Positions 47,012 through 55,221 of a DNA stretch of 64,000 nt are shown here, piece by piece; within the stretch, counting starts at the first letter, position 1; every line of letters starts with the position of its first letter. Made by a program: the position numbers and the translations under genes. This stretch comes from Paludibacteraceae bacterium (GTDB lineage Bacteria; Bacteroidota; Bacteroidia; Bacteroidales; Paludibacteraceae), in the NCBI GenBank assembly GCA_017649925.1, contig JAGCFX010000024.1:1-64000 (forward strand), read 5' to 3'. The notes under the pieces are model-generated. The model was not told the DNA's origin, searched no databases, and worked only from the letters and a program-made list of their open reading frames with translations.

Positions 47012-50000
47012 TTATTGGTGATTTATGATTTGTCCCTGGGCATTGTAGATGGCATCGCCAACAATGATGACCAGCCGTCCGTCACGTAACATTTTCTGCC
47101 GAATTGTTTGAGGTGTCATTGAGGCGGGAGCCGGCACTATATATGCACAAGTACGCAGACTGCGTTCCTCGTCGGGTTGCTTAAGTTCGACGCTATACTC
47201 ATCTCCCGGCTTCAACTTATCCGGCTCATACAGATACGGCTCTGTTGCACCCTCAATAGCCACATTATTGCGATACCATTGGAACTCGCGGAAATCATAT
47301 CCGCTATTGTATTCCGAATTGAGAATACCGAGCACGTCATCCCAGCGCTGTTGTATGAGTGACGCCGGATAATATACCATTAATTCGCCTTCCACATCCG
47401 CCGTACCATTTGACTCGCTGCCAAACGTAATCGCAAATGCATAATAGCCCGGTTTTACACCTGCCGGCATCATCACCTCAATGGTGTTATCCGCACCTCC
47501 GCGCAGGCTGTCCGACTGCGGAACAAAACCAACGGCAAAGCCCGCTTCATCAAATCGCAAGGTATAATAATTCGGCGTTCCTTTGCGTGCGTGCGTTTCT
47601 ATAACAAAAGAGGCATCCTCGGGACAAGGATTCTCTATAGATACTATTTCTATTACCAATGGCTGCACAACCGTCAATCGCAACAACACAATACTATCGC
47701 AGCCGGATTGGCTGGCAAAGGTCTCTGTATAAACGCCCGATTGGGTAAGCCGCTGCGTTCCCAACATATAGGTTTCTCCCTCCGGGATGGTTGCTTCTAT
47801 CGTATCGCGGATGGCATCCACATAGCGCAGATAAATGATATGCGTGCTGTCACATCCCGCGCGGTTAAAGTCCTTATCCACGATAACCGCATCCGACTGG
47901 TAATACTTGCCGTTATGACTGAACAGGTCTCCTTCACATTTCTGGATGGTTTCTTCTACTGTATCCGGTCCCACAGCGGGTACATGGATATATATATGCT
48001 GGACACTATCGCAAAGGCCGACACCGGCATGCAGTTGGAAATGATAGTCCGCCTCATTGTCCGGCAAGCGGAACGAAGGCGCCCAGCGTTTCTCTGGTGT
48101 ATCCAATCCTTCAGGTATCAATCCGTCAAAATCCCATAACAGATATTCCGGTGGGAAAGGTGTCTCTATCTGCTCGCCTGTTGTCCAATTGCGCGTGCGG
48201 ATATGACTCTTGTTGGTAAATGTAATCCAATTGCCGCAATCGCGTTGCTCCAGTTTATATGTTGCCTCCGGTATTGGAAAACGTGGTATGGCATTTGCTG
48301 TCAACGTGAATCCGCAATTCGGATTGGACTTATATGTGATATCCACCGCGTAATCCCGTGTATCGCGGTAATCCACTTTGTATATACGGTCGTGACTCAG
48401 TGTCTCACTCGGCATATCCAATCGGTACCAGCGATAATTGAAGCCTTCCGGCGCGATAAACTCATTCGTTGGTGTCCAACCGCATTGAATACCCTGCAGC
48501 TTCCCCGTAGAGCAAGTTAATGTGAAATAGGCGTAGCCGTAATGAATCTCTGCAGTACAACCATAAACTGTAATTTTTGCTTTTACATGTTTCCCATCAA
48601 ACTCGGCAAGATTCAAACCAAGTGTGGTCCAATCGCGCCAACAAACATCTTGATCTGTTTCCTGAAGTGGATTCATCGGTACACGATACCATCCCTCTCC
48701 AGTTGTTTGAGCGGCTAAATCCACAGTTGTACAATTACTAAGAGGAAGACCTGTTTGAACATCAATAATATCAATTGTCAAACGAGGACGTTGTTCTTCA
48801 CTATGACCGGATGACTGGAGTACTAATGCATACTGCAACATCAGCACACTTGCTTCTTTGGCATCAACCACAAAATCATATTCTACTCTTGCCACATGTG
48901 CCCACTCTTCCCAACTACCGATTCGTACCGAAGCCAATGCTCCCTCCGGAACAGTCTTAAGAGGAGGAACAGGATTTCCGTCTGAATCCACACTATTGTT
49001 AGTTCGCGTGTCATATTCGTCCGGATTATAGTGTATTGTATGACGACTCCACATAGATAAGAACCCATAATCGATTTTACCCGGTTGAAGCAAAGTTTCG
49101 TTATCACGATAATTGGCGGCTGTTGTTTCTGAATAATAGCAACGATCGTTTGTCAAATCCAGATAATCAAAACATCTTGAATCATGGATAAAAGCTGTCG
49201 GGAAATTATACCAAACGCTGGTATCCCCTTCGCATACGACTTGAATCTGGATATCATACACACCTTCCTGCAATGAAGCACTAAAGGTTTGCAGATTGAT
49301 TCCATTCCATATTGTTGCTTTATTTTCCCCCATACGATGCATCCGGATATTGAAACTCTCTCCGGAGGAAGTCCAACTCAGCGTGGCTATCTGACTCATC
49401 ATATCTACGCCCATATTAGTTGGTTCCCCACAATTGTTGCGGCATAATTGGATATTATCCACACAAGGACCAGGTTGAACCAATTGCGCTGTACTACTTG
49501 TTACAAATATATATACCAACCGATGGGGCGTTCCATCTGAATAAATCGTGTCAACAGTATGTGCCCAAACCGAACTTCCCGTTAACAAAGGATAGTTGTC
49601 GAATCGTAAAAGGTTTTCCGAAATCCACTTGGCTGCATTATAGTTATTATTAAGCAAACATTCCATTTTTGCATAATCACTCTCAGGGATCCATGCTACT
49701 AACATTGCTGCACGCGCAGAATCGCCACCGCATATCCAATCAAATGCCAAATCATAACGACCTTCTTCCAATTGCAGTTCGCGCCAAGCTATTACAACGC
49801 GTGATGCTTTATTCGCATAAGTTGCCGTTGCACCTCCATCGGATGATATGTACATCGATTTTTGCCCCAATGAAGCTGTCGCGCCACCAATATACCAATA
49901 GTTGGGCCAACTATATCCGGATTCTATCGGAGTGTTTAAATTCCATTTTTCATTCTCTGCCGCATCTTCAAAATCACAGTAATAACTATGCGGCAACTGG

Positions 50001-50056
50001 GCTGCCAGTCTTCCGGCAACCATTACCATCATCCATATATAAAATAAACGTTTCAT
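47012..50056 (-). CDS. T9SS-secreted surface protein, paralog of the next gene upstream
   Basis: 1,014 residues from MKRLFYIWM. The signal peptide ends near RLAAQ. It opens with SYYCDFEDAAENEKWNLNTP, a jelly-roll start like that of its neighbour (50086-53208). An Fn3-like segment follows, then a long middle shared with the neighbour (SRHTIHYN, YGYAYFTLTCS, APEGFNYRWYR). After that are GCDSTHIIYL/GCDSIVLLRL repeats, an Ig-like domain and a T9SS end (QKMLRDGRLVIIVGDAIYNA). Function is unknown; secretion through T9SS is inferred from the end. The last codons (INHQ) come from spacer-type repeat DNA at the 3' end. Confidence 0.82.
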   Translation of the reverse strand: MKRLFYIWMMVMVAGRLAAQLPHSYYCDFEDAAENEKWNLNTPIESGYSWPNYWYIGGATASLGQKSMYISSDGGATATYANKASRVVIAWRELQLEEGRYDLAFDWICGGDSARAAMLVAWIPESDYAKMECLLNNNYNAAKWISENLLRFDNYPLLTGSSVWAHTVDTIYSDGTPHRLVYIFVTSSTAQLVQPGPCVDNIQLCRNNCGEPTNMGVDMMSQIATLSWTSSGESFNIRMHRMGENKATIWNGINLQTFSASLQEGVYDIQIQVVCEGDTSVWYNFPTAFIHDSRCFDYLDLTNDRCYYSETTAANYRDNETLLQPGKIDYGFLSMWSRHTIHYNPDEYDTRTNNSVDSDGNPVPPLKTVPEGALASVRIGSWEEWAHVARVEYDFVVDAKEASVLMLQYALVLQSSGHSEEQRPRLTIDIIDVQTGLPLSNCTTVDLAAQTTGEGWYRVPMNPLQETDQDVCWRDWTTLGLNLAEFDGKHVKAKITVYGCTAEIHYGYAYFTLTCSTGKLQGIQCGWTPTNEFIAPEGFNYRWYRLDMPSETLSHDRIYKVDYRDTRDYAVDITYKSNPNCGFTLTANAIPRFPIPEATYKLEQRDCGNWITFTNKSHIRTRNWTTGEQIETPFPPEYLLWDFDGLIPEGLDTPEKRWAPSFRLPDNEADYHFQLHAGVGLCDSVQHIYIHVPAVGPDTVEETIQKCEGDLFSHNGKYYQSDAVIVDKDFNRAGCDSTHIIYLRYVDAIRDTIEATIPEGETYMLGTQRLTQSGVYTETFASQSGCDSIVLLRLTVVQPLVIEIVSIENPCPEDASFVIETHARKGTPNYYTLRFDEAGFAVGFVPQSDSLRGGADNTIEVMMPAGVKPGYYAFAITFGSESNGTADVEGELMVYYPASLIQQRWDDVLGILNSEYNSGYDFREFQWYRNNVAIEGATEPYLYEPDKLKPGDEYSVELKQPDEERSLRTCAYIVPAPASMTPQTIRQKMLRDGRLVIIVGDAIYNAQGQIINHQ

Positions 50057-50081
50057 TATGCTTTCGACTATCATTCGGTTT

Positions 50082-50112
50082 TGTCTCAGTTGTCTCTCGG
50101 TTGTCTCTCGGT
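50082..50112. repeat. 11-bp tandem repeat at the stop codon of the upstream paralog
   Basis: TGTCTCTCGGT occurs twice (50091-50101 and 50102-50112), with a partial third unit at 50082-50090. The TGA stop of the 50086-53208 gene lies in the partial unit, and its last residues (ERQPRD) are encoded by the array. Confidence 0.8.
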
Positions 50113-53100
50113 CAGCACGAATCCGCGGGCATCATATTCTACCCCATTGCATATAATCCGCAGTTGTCCCTCACGCAATATCTTGCGCGCTTTTCTTTCT
50201 CCGTCTGCATTCTCTATACCCTGCGTACGGGCGACCTCGGCCGGCGTGAACGGACATACCCATGCCTCGCTACCATCCGCCATCGTCACACGCACACTAT
50301 ATTCGGTATCCATATTCATATCCGGATCGTAATAATACGATTGCGTAGCGCCCTCTATCGCCACACCATCCTGATACCATTGATAGGAAAGGAAAGTCAA
50401 GCCGCCATTATAGTCCGGCGAAAGGAAGGAAAGCATATCCGTCCAGTGGAGTTCTATCAGATTGCTCGCCAAACTGATACCATATTGCAGCGTATCTGTC
50501 CATGCCGTCTCGCACCACGGCATATAGAATTGTACTACAGCCTGATGCACTCCGACATCATTATTGGAGAGTTGCAGTGCCACCTCTTCACTCTCGCTAT
50601 GCAGCCACTCACTCAAAACCACATCGCCATTAACGCGGATTTGCATACTATCCGCAAAAAGTGCATTCTCCACAGCAAAGAGAAGCGGTTGGTCAGCACA
50701 AAGTTGATGTTCGCGCAACGACACACGAGGAGTTGATGCCTGGAACAAACGCAAGGTCACGACGCTGTCACATCCCGTCTCCCTGCTCATAAAAAGACCT
50801 GTATAGACACCCGGCGCAGAGATAACACGTCCGCCGAAAGTATAGGTACTCCCTATACATATTGTATCATATGCTGTCACTTCGCGCGGCTCATGCACCT
50901 GGAGATGGAAGAGCACTACACTATCGCAACCCGTAATTGCCGAGGTAAGACTATCAGCATATACTCCGGTATCCGAGTACTTGTCATGCGAGCCTTCCGG
51001 AAAGACAACTGACTCGCCGCGACATACCGAATCATACAAATGTGTTTCTATCGGTCCGATTGACGGTATTTCAAACTCGTACCATGCCGTATCGGCATAT
51101 AACTTTTGATTCACATATATCCCCGTCCATACACCAAACCGCACCAAACCACCTTCATCCGGCACCGTGGTATATACGCCATCCTCATCATAGCCAATCG
51201 GCATATCCGTTCCATCTTCTGTAATAAGATAGCATTTCTCCAATTGTTTGTCATAGCGATGCTCTATCTCCCCATTCTGCTGATTAATCAGCACAACATG
51301 ACATTTATTCCACCAACGATAGCCGTTCACACAGTTTTTCGGTTCCCATCTCCAGTCCAGTTCTGCTTTCGTATTATGCGGTTTGGCACTGGCGTCAAAC
51401 CAATACCCGCATTCTGCATTCGTCGGGTACGTCACATGGCATAGGTAGGTATTCGTATCCGCTTCCTGAACATAGAAGAACCTGTCTTGCGACAAAGTAT
51501 CTTTGAATTGGAGATCCGTCCTGTTAAACCAGGCATAATCAAATCCCTCCGGAGCGGTGAACATACGCGTTGTGGAGCCTTCGCCCCAAGGCAAACCATC
51601 CACATCTGACCGCGAGCAATTGAGCATGAAATAAGCGTAACCGAAGTGCCCGCCTTGGTCGCAGTCATAGGAAGTTAATTTAATGGTCAGTGTTTGCCCC
51701 ACATAGTTCTCCATACTCACACCTATCGTTTTCCATTCCTGCCAGTTAATCAAATGACTGTTGTTATTGCTACCCTTCGGGTCACTCCATGTCAACTGAT
51801 GCCAGATAGCTTGCACTTCAGGATCTTGCCATTCCTGACTAGTCGGAGCATGGAAATCCACACTCGCGCATTTCGTATCGATAGGATTACCCTCTTCATC
51901 CAGTACATCCAATGTAAACCTGGGCTGTTCGTCTGCACCGTGATCCGGATTCTCCAAGACCATCGCATAATGAATCAACAGTACTGCCATCGATTGCGAT
52001 TCAACGGTATAATGAAAAGTCATCGACTCATATTCACTACCCGTATTCCAGTTGCCTAACCGTACCGAACCAAATTCTCCCGTCGGCACTGTTTTCAGAC
52101 AAGCTACGGTATCATTGCCTTGCTTAATCACCGTACGCGGATCTACTTCCGTCAAGTCAAAATGCGTGGTATGGCGGCTACGTACATCCTGCGGACCATA
52201 ATCGACACGATCCGTTCCTTTTATTTCCTTGCCCGTTCGATGCTGCCATTTTCCATATTCGAATTCCGCATTATACATATTCAGCGCATCAAAGCAATCC
52301 GTCTCGTATAGATATACCGTCGGGAAAACCGTATAGACAGTCTTATCCTCGCCGTTCTTGCCGCAAATCCAGAATTCATACGCTCCGTACTCCACATCGG
52401 ACAAAGTTACCGTATTTCCCGTAACAGGCAATGTTTCAAACTCATCATCCGTTTTTTTCCGGTACATCACTTCATATTCCTCCGCCTGGCCTTCCCAACT
52501 GACCACAGATGTGCCTAATGATGTAGTTACATGTATATTTGTAGGATAATCGTTCGGAGAAGCCTTTGCTAACTGGAGATTATCTATTGCCACTGTTGTA
52601 AGGCTGTCTTTTTTCGTCACATCGGTATTTACCCATACAAACAGCAGACGTGTAGTTGTTTTGTTCGCTTGCGCCACGGGTATAGAAACTCGTGCTTGTA
52701 CATGCCGCCAAGCATCTCCGTCGTTCAAGCTGGTATTATTGCCCATCAGTTGAACCGAACTACTAACCCAATCCGGCTCTACACTATTACCCAAACTTTT
52801 CAATCCACTGGTAGGACGGTTCGCATATACAATCTTCAGGTATCCTTTCGTCTTGTTACCCAACCCACACCAATCGTAAGCAATATCATAATCTCCGGCC
52901 TCCAATGTAATATCGCGGTATGCCAAGAGTACATTATTAGTCGCCGCATAGGTGTTCGTCAAACCGCCATCATGGGATACATAAAGCGATTTTCTACCTG
53001 TGTAAGCAGTCGCTTCTCCGATAATCCACCTGTTAGTAGTGGAAATTTGGTCTATGGCCGGATTAAGTACCCAGTTGGCATTCTCCGTGTCATTTTCAAA

Positions 53101-53208
53101 ATCACACAGATAAGGCAGATCCGCCATTGTAATGGCGGCGCCGTAGATGTCATTAACAAATGCCAGATGACCAAGTACAAACAGCAATATGTATATCGGC
53201 TTTCTCAT
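50086..53208 (-). CDS. T9SS-secreted surface protein, tandem paralog
   Basis: 1,040 residues from MRKPIYILLF; ATG 53206-53208 shares a base with the upstream stop (TAATG). A signal peptide is followed by LPYLCDFENDTENANWVLNP, a jelly-roll opening shared with the neighbour. Then come an Fn3-like region, the shared middle (SRHTTHFDL, FGYAYFMLNCS, APEGFDYAWF), GCDSVV repeats, an Ig-like domain (YQWYQDGVAIEGATQSYYY) and a T9SS end (KILREGQLRIICNGVEYDAR). The two genes clearly arose by tandem duplication. Function is unknown. Confidence 0.82.
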   Translation of the reverse strand: MRKPIYILLFVLGHLAFVNDIYGAAITMADLPYLCDFENDTENANWVLNPAIDQISTTNRWIIGEATAYTGRKSLYVSHDGGLTNTYAATNNVLLAYRDITLEAGDYDIAYDWCGLGNKTKGYLKIVYANRPTSGLKSLGNSVEPDWVSSSVQLMGNNTSLNDGDAWRHVQARVSIPVAQANKTTTRLLFVWVNTDVTKKDSLTTVAIDNLQLAKASPNDYPTNIHVTTSLGTSVVSWEGQAEEYEVMYRKKTDDEFETLPVTGNTVTLSDVEYGAYEFWICGKNGEDKTVYTVFPTVYLYETDCFDALNMYNAEFEYGKWQHRTGKEIKGTDRVDYGPQDVRSRHTTHFDLTEVDPRTVIKQGNDTVACLKTVPTGEFGSVRLGNWNTGSEYESMTFHYTVESQSMAVLLIHYAMVLENPDHGADEQPRFTLDVLDEEGNPIDTKCASVDFHAPTSQEWQDPEVQAIWHQLTWSDPKGSNNNSHLINWQEWKTIGVSMENYVGQTLTIKLTSYDCDQGGHFGYAYFMLNCSRSDVDGLPWGEGSTTRMFTAPEGFDYAWFNRTDLQFKDTLSQDRFFYVQEADTNTYLCHVTYPTNAECGYWFDASAKPHNTKAELDWRWEPKNCVNGYRWWNKCHVVLINQQNGEIEHRYDKQLEKCYLITEDGTDMPIGYDEDGVYTTVPDEGGLVRFGVWTGIYVNQKLYADTAWYEFEIPSIGPIETHLYDSVCRGESVVFPEGSHDKYSDTGVYADSLTSAITGCDSVVLFHLQVHEPREVTAYDTICIGSTYTFGGRVISAPGVYTGLFMSRETGCDSVVTLRLFQASTPRVSLREHQLCADQPLLFAVENALFADSMQIRVNGDVVLSEWLHSESEEVALQLSNNDVGVHQAVVQFYMPWCETAWTDTLQYGISLASNLIELHWTDMLSFLSPDYNGGLTFLSYQWYQDGVAIEGATQSYYYDPDMNMDTEYSVRVTMADGSEAWVCPFTPAEVARTQGIENADGERKARKILREGQLRIICNGVEYDARGFVLTERQPRDN

Positions 53209-54068
53209 TAATCGTTCAAACATTTACATCCGTGCGGTTCTGCCAACGGAAGCAAAACCGTCAGGCGTGCTCCAACCAACAAGGGTAAATAGCAATCCGA
53301 CGTGCCGGCAAAACTATATTCTGCAAAAACACCTGCGTAGTACCGCGGTTGCGCTATTCGGCTGTTGGTATGCCTGGTGGTTATATAAAAGCAATAACCC
53401 ATCTCCGCACATGCTCTTATATTCCACTCCATTGCCCTTTTCTGCGCAGCAGTTTTATATGGTTCATCAGCCACAATACCATGGCCGACAACATTGGTCC
53501 ATTCCTCCATAAAACGATCATACTTAGCGGACATCGAATAAGCGCCAATCTCTCTTGACATACCCCATATATCCATATTCGCTTTAATACCTGCTAAAAA
53601 ATAAAAACGCTTTATCTCCGCGCCGAGCATCAACGGAATATGAATGCCCGCATGTTGCAATGAAGTGCGGCGGGAAGACCATGTATGGCGCCCCATATAT
53701 GGCTCACCGGTGTCATCTATATCTGCTGCAAATACATTATTTATCGGATAGAGATTATTAACCGTATTCCGGTATTCGGCACCAATCCCCAAATCTAATA
53801 AAAAAGCCTTGTATGCAAACCGATAGCCAAAACCTATTCCCGGAGCAAAACCATTCGAATTGCGCAATGCTTCAGATTTGCCGCTACCAATCATCGCCTG
53901 TGCGTCCGCCAGCGTTATTTCTTTTAATTCAGGCGCACTCGCACTCGCTCTCGCAAAGTCGCGCGCGTACGAAAAATCAACATTGAAACGCAGATAATGA
54001 CGGGCAGAAAGACTTGGAAGAAAAAAGCACAAAACACACACCGATAAGAGCCTTCTTATCTCCATCAT
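53208..54068 (-). CDS. Outer-membrane beta-barrel protein with C-terminal CxC
   Basis: 287 residues from MMEIRRLL. A longer open frame to 54239 would cross the terminator hairpin, and GGAGG lies just upstream of 54068. A signal peptide is followed by a barrel: NVDFSYARDFARA, LGIGAEYRNT, IHIPLMLGAEIKRFYFLAGI and a last strand LLVGARLTVLLPL. The strand pattern IPLMLGAEIKRFYFLAGIK matches VPLMVGVQHRKFYALAGAK in the 58571-59632 protein and the OmpA protein at 34252-35856. It ends GCKCLND, two cysteines just after the barrel. As first gene of the T9SS run it may serve that run's export or attachment, but this is a guess. Confidence 0.75.
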   Translation of the reverse strand: MMEIRRLLSVCVLCFFLPSLSARHYLRFNVDFSYARDFARASASAPELKEITLADAQAMIGSGKSEALRNSNGFAPGIGFGYRFAYKAFLLDLGIGAEYRNTVNNLYPINNVFAADIDDTGEPYMGRHTWSSRRTSLQHAGIHIPLMLGAEIKRFYFLAGIKANMDIWGMSREIGAYSMSAKYDRFMEEWTNVVGHGIVADEPYKTAAQKRAMEWNIRACAEMGYCFYITTRHTNSRIAQPRYYAGVFAEYSFAGTSDCYLPLLVGARLTVLLPLAEPHGCKCLND

Positions 54069-54100
54069 TTCCCTCCTCACGGGTGTATTTTGCGTATTGC

Positions 54101-54115
54101 ACAACATAATGTTGT
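54101..54115. promoter_or_regulatory. Small inverted repeat (operator candidate)
   Basis: ACAACAT and ATGTTGT flank a single base, making a perfect 7-bp inverted repeat. It lies between the terminator at 54127-54161 and the barrel-gene start at 54068, where a promoter for that gene would be expected. A weak TATGTTGT lies in the same place. Confidence 0.4.
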
Positions 54116-54120
54116 ATATA

Positions 54121-54334
54121 AACAAAAACCAACCGGTATAGCACACGCTATCCGATTGGTTAAAAAAACACGAACAAGCAGAGTATGAAACAAAGTCGGC
54201 AAACTTATCTGCAATACCCTGCCTGTCCATGTTATACACGGATAGCAGGGATACATCATTTTGCAGATTTGATAAACTAAGCTTGCCGACTTTGTTTCAA
54301 ACGACGTACACCGCTGGTGCTATGTTCTAAAAAG
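54121..54334 (-). ncRNA. Candidate structured RNA with own promoter and terminator
   Basis: On the minus strand a promoter (TTG, 20 bases, TAAATTTG, 54369-54339) is followed by a long rod. The outer stem 54186-54202 pairs with 54283-54299 (17 bp), then 54207-54214 pairs with 54261-54268 (8 bp) and 54217-54222 pairs with 54245-54250 (6 bp). A further 6-bp helix can form inside, and a large one-sided internal loop lies at 54269-54282. The transcript then reaches a terminator (54127-54161) with a T-run. The RNA would be about 210 nt, with no coding frame of note. A rod with a side bubble recalls 6S RNA, but I cannot confirm a family. It could instead be a leader that attenuates the barrel gene at 53208. 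Confidence 0.6.
54127..54161 (-). terminator. Terminator of the candidate RNA
   Basis: A stem pairs 54127-54142 with 54147-54161 around an ACAC loop, with one bulge and one mismatch. On the minus strand it is followed by TTTTTGTT. There is no T-run on the plus strand, so it works on minus-strand transcripts only. Confidence 0.75.
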
Positions 54335-54338
54335 TGTG

Positions 54339-54369
54339 CAAATTTACAATATTCTTAGATTTTACGCAA
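54339..54369 (-). promoter_or_regulatory. Promoter of the candidate RNA
   Basis: TTG at 54369-54367, 20 bases, then TAAATTTG at 54346-54339 on the minus strand. This matches the Bacteroidota consensus and the spacing of the other promoters in the window. Confidence 0.6.
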
Positions 54370-54565
54370 CAATTTGACAATAAAAGTGCTGAATTATTTC
54401 ATTTTGTAAACTATACTTTACATTTTAAAAACAGAATGATAGAACACAAAATATTTTATTTGACAACAAAAAAAGAGCCGCTCACTCGAGTAACCAGAGG
54501 TAGGAACACATGGTCTTTTTGCCGTTCGGCGAAGCTTTCAATATTTAGTGTTAATGCACAAAAAG

Positions 54566-54590
54566 TGTATATATACTACGTATATATACA
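54566..54590. repeat. 10-bp inverted repeat of alternating TA
   Basis: TGTATATATA and TATATATACA flank CTACG. It is perfectly complementary and alternates purine and pyrimidine. On the minus strand it is followed by CTTTTTG, so it could also be a weak terminator. Confidence 0.6.
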
Positions 54591-54622
54591 GAAAGCGTGA
54601 GGTTAGTGCGAAAAACGGCTGA

Positions 54623-54666
54623 ATATCCTATGGGTATCCTATGGATATGTTATGGGTATCTTATGG
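54623..54666. repeat. 11-bp tandem repeat, 4 units
   Basis: The units are ATATCCTATGG, GTATCCTATGG, ATATGTTATGG and GTATCTTATGG. This is the same motif and copy number as the array at 51-94, some 54 kb away. Confidence 0.9.
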
Positions 54667-54671
54667 TTTAG

Positions 54672-54720
54672 TCTCGATATTGTCTCGATAACGACTCGAT
54701 ATTGGCTCGATATTGGCTCG
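54672..54720. repeat. 11-bp tandem repeat of a second motif, about 4.5 units
   Basis: The units are TCTCGATATTG, TCTCGATAACG, ACTCGATATTG, GCTCGATATTG and a partial GCTCG. The motif matches the array inside the giant gene (32357-32400). It sits next to the other 11-bp array, so both motif families meet here. Confidence 0.9.
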
Positions 54721-54731
54721 AGGGACTTTTG

Positions 54732-54760
54732 AAAAAAAGCGACCATTAAGGTCGCCTTTC
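54732..54760 (-). terminator. Terminator of the gldJ-gcvH operon
   Basis: GCGACC (54739-54744) and GGTCGC (54750-54755) flank a 5-base loop. On the minus strand the stem is followed by a run of seven T residues. It lies about 50 bases after the gcvH stop. Confidence 0.85.
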
Positions 54761-54808
54761 CATAATATATACTTACTATATATATCTAATCTATTACGTG
54801 TGCGCGCG

Positions 54809-55183
54809 TTAGAGGCTTGCTTCGTAAGCCGCAGCGTCCATGAGTTTGTCCAGTTCAGCAGCATCCTTAACAGCGATGCGGATAATCCATCCTTTGCCAT
54901 ACGGGTCGTTGTTGACCAACTCCGGCTGTGCGTCCAACTCTTCGTTCAACTCCAGCACTTCACCCGTAACAGGCATATTGAGGTCACTCACCGTCTTAAC
55001 GGCTTCTACAGAACCGAACACCTCACCTTGACCAACGGTTTCTCCCACCGTAGGAACATCGATGAACACAATCTCTCCTAGCTCCGACTGCGCATAATCC
55101 GTGATGCCGACAAAAGCCTCATCACCCTCTACGCGAATCCACTCATGCTCGCTGGTATAGCGAATATCTTTCGGAAAATTCAT
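54809..55183 (-). CDS. gcvH: Glycine cleavage system H protein
   Basis: 124 residues, the usual H-protein size (about 125-130). H protein carries the aminomethyl group on a lipoyl arm between the P, T and L proteins of glycine breakdown. Visible features are [20 protein letters not shown] near the start, [16 protein letters not shown], and the lipoylation motif [12 protein letters not shown] with the modified Lys at about 63. The end [12 protein letters not shown] is also typical. The other gcv genes are not in the window. It follows the gldJ-like gene by 38 bases and is followed by a terminator. Confidence 0.96.
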   Translation of the reverse strand: MNFPKDIRYTSEHEWIRVEGDEAFVGITDYAQSELGEIVFIDVPTVGETVGQGEVFGSVEAVKTVSDLNMPVTGEVLELNEELDAQPELVNNDPYGKGWIIRIAVKDAAELDKLMDAAAYEASL

Positions 55184-55221
55184 AGAATCTTATTGGTTAT
55201 TGCTAATTGGTGAATGGTAAT

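Larger units (their letters stand above)
54371..54731. other. AT-rich intergenic region with repeat arrays
   Basis: No gene is supported. It contains a palindrome (54566-54590) and two adjacent 11-bp arrays (54623-54666 and 54672-54720). An 88-residue open frame at 54334-54600 shows no family signature and overlaps the RNA promoter. Confidence 0.6.

Noticed and set aside
54069..54239. Longer start of the barrel gene 53208-54068
   Set aside because: It would cross the terminator hairpin; signal peptide and GGAGG fit 54068.
54186..54299. Retron or group II intron RNA
   Set aside because: No reverse transcriptase gene is in the window and the fold lacks their hallmarks.
54334..54600. 88-residue plus-strand open frame in the 54-kb gap
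   Set aside because: It overlaps the RNA promoter, has no family signature and AT-driven composition.
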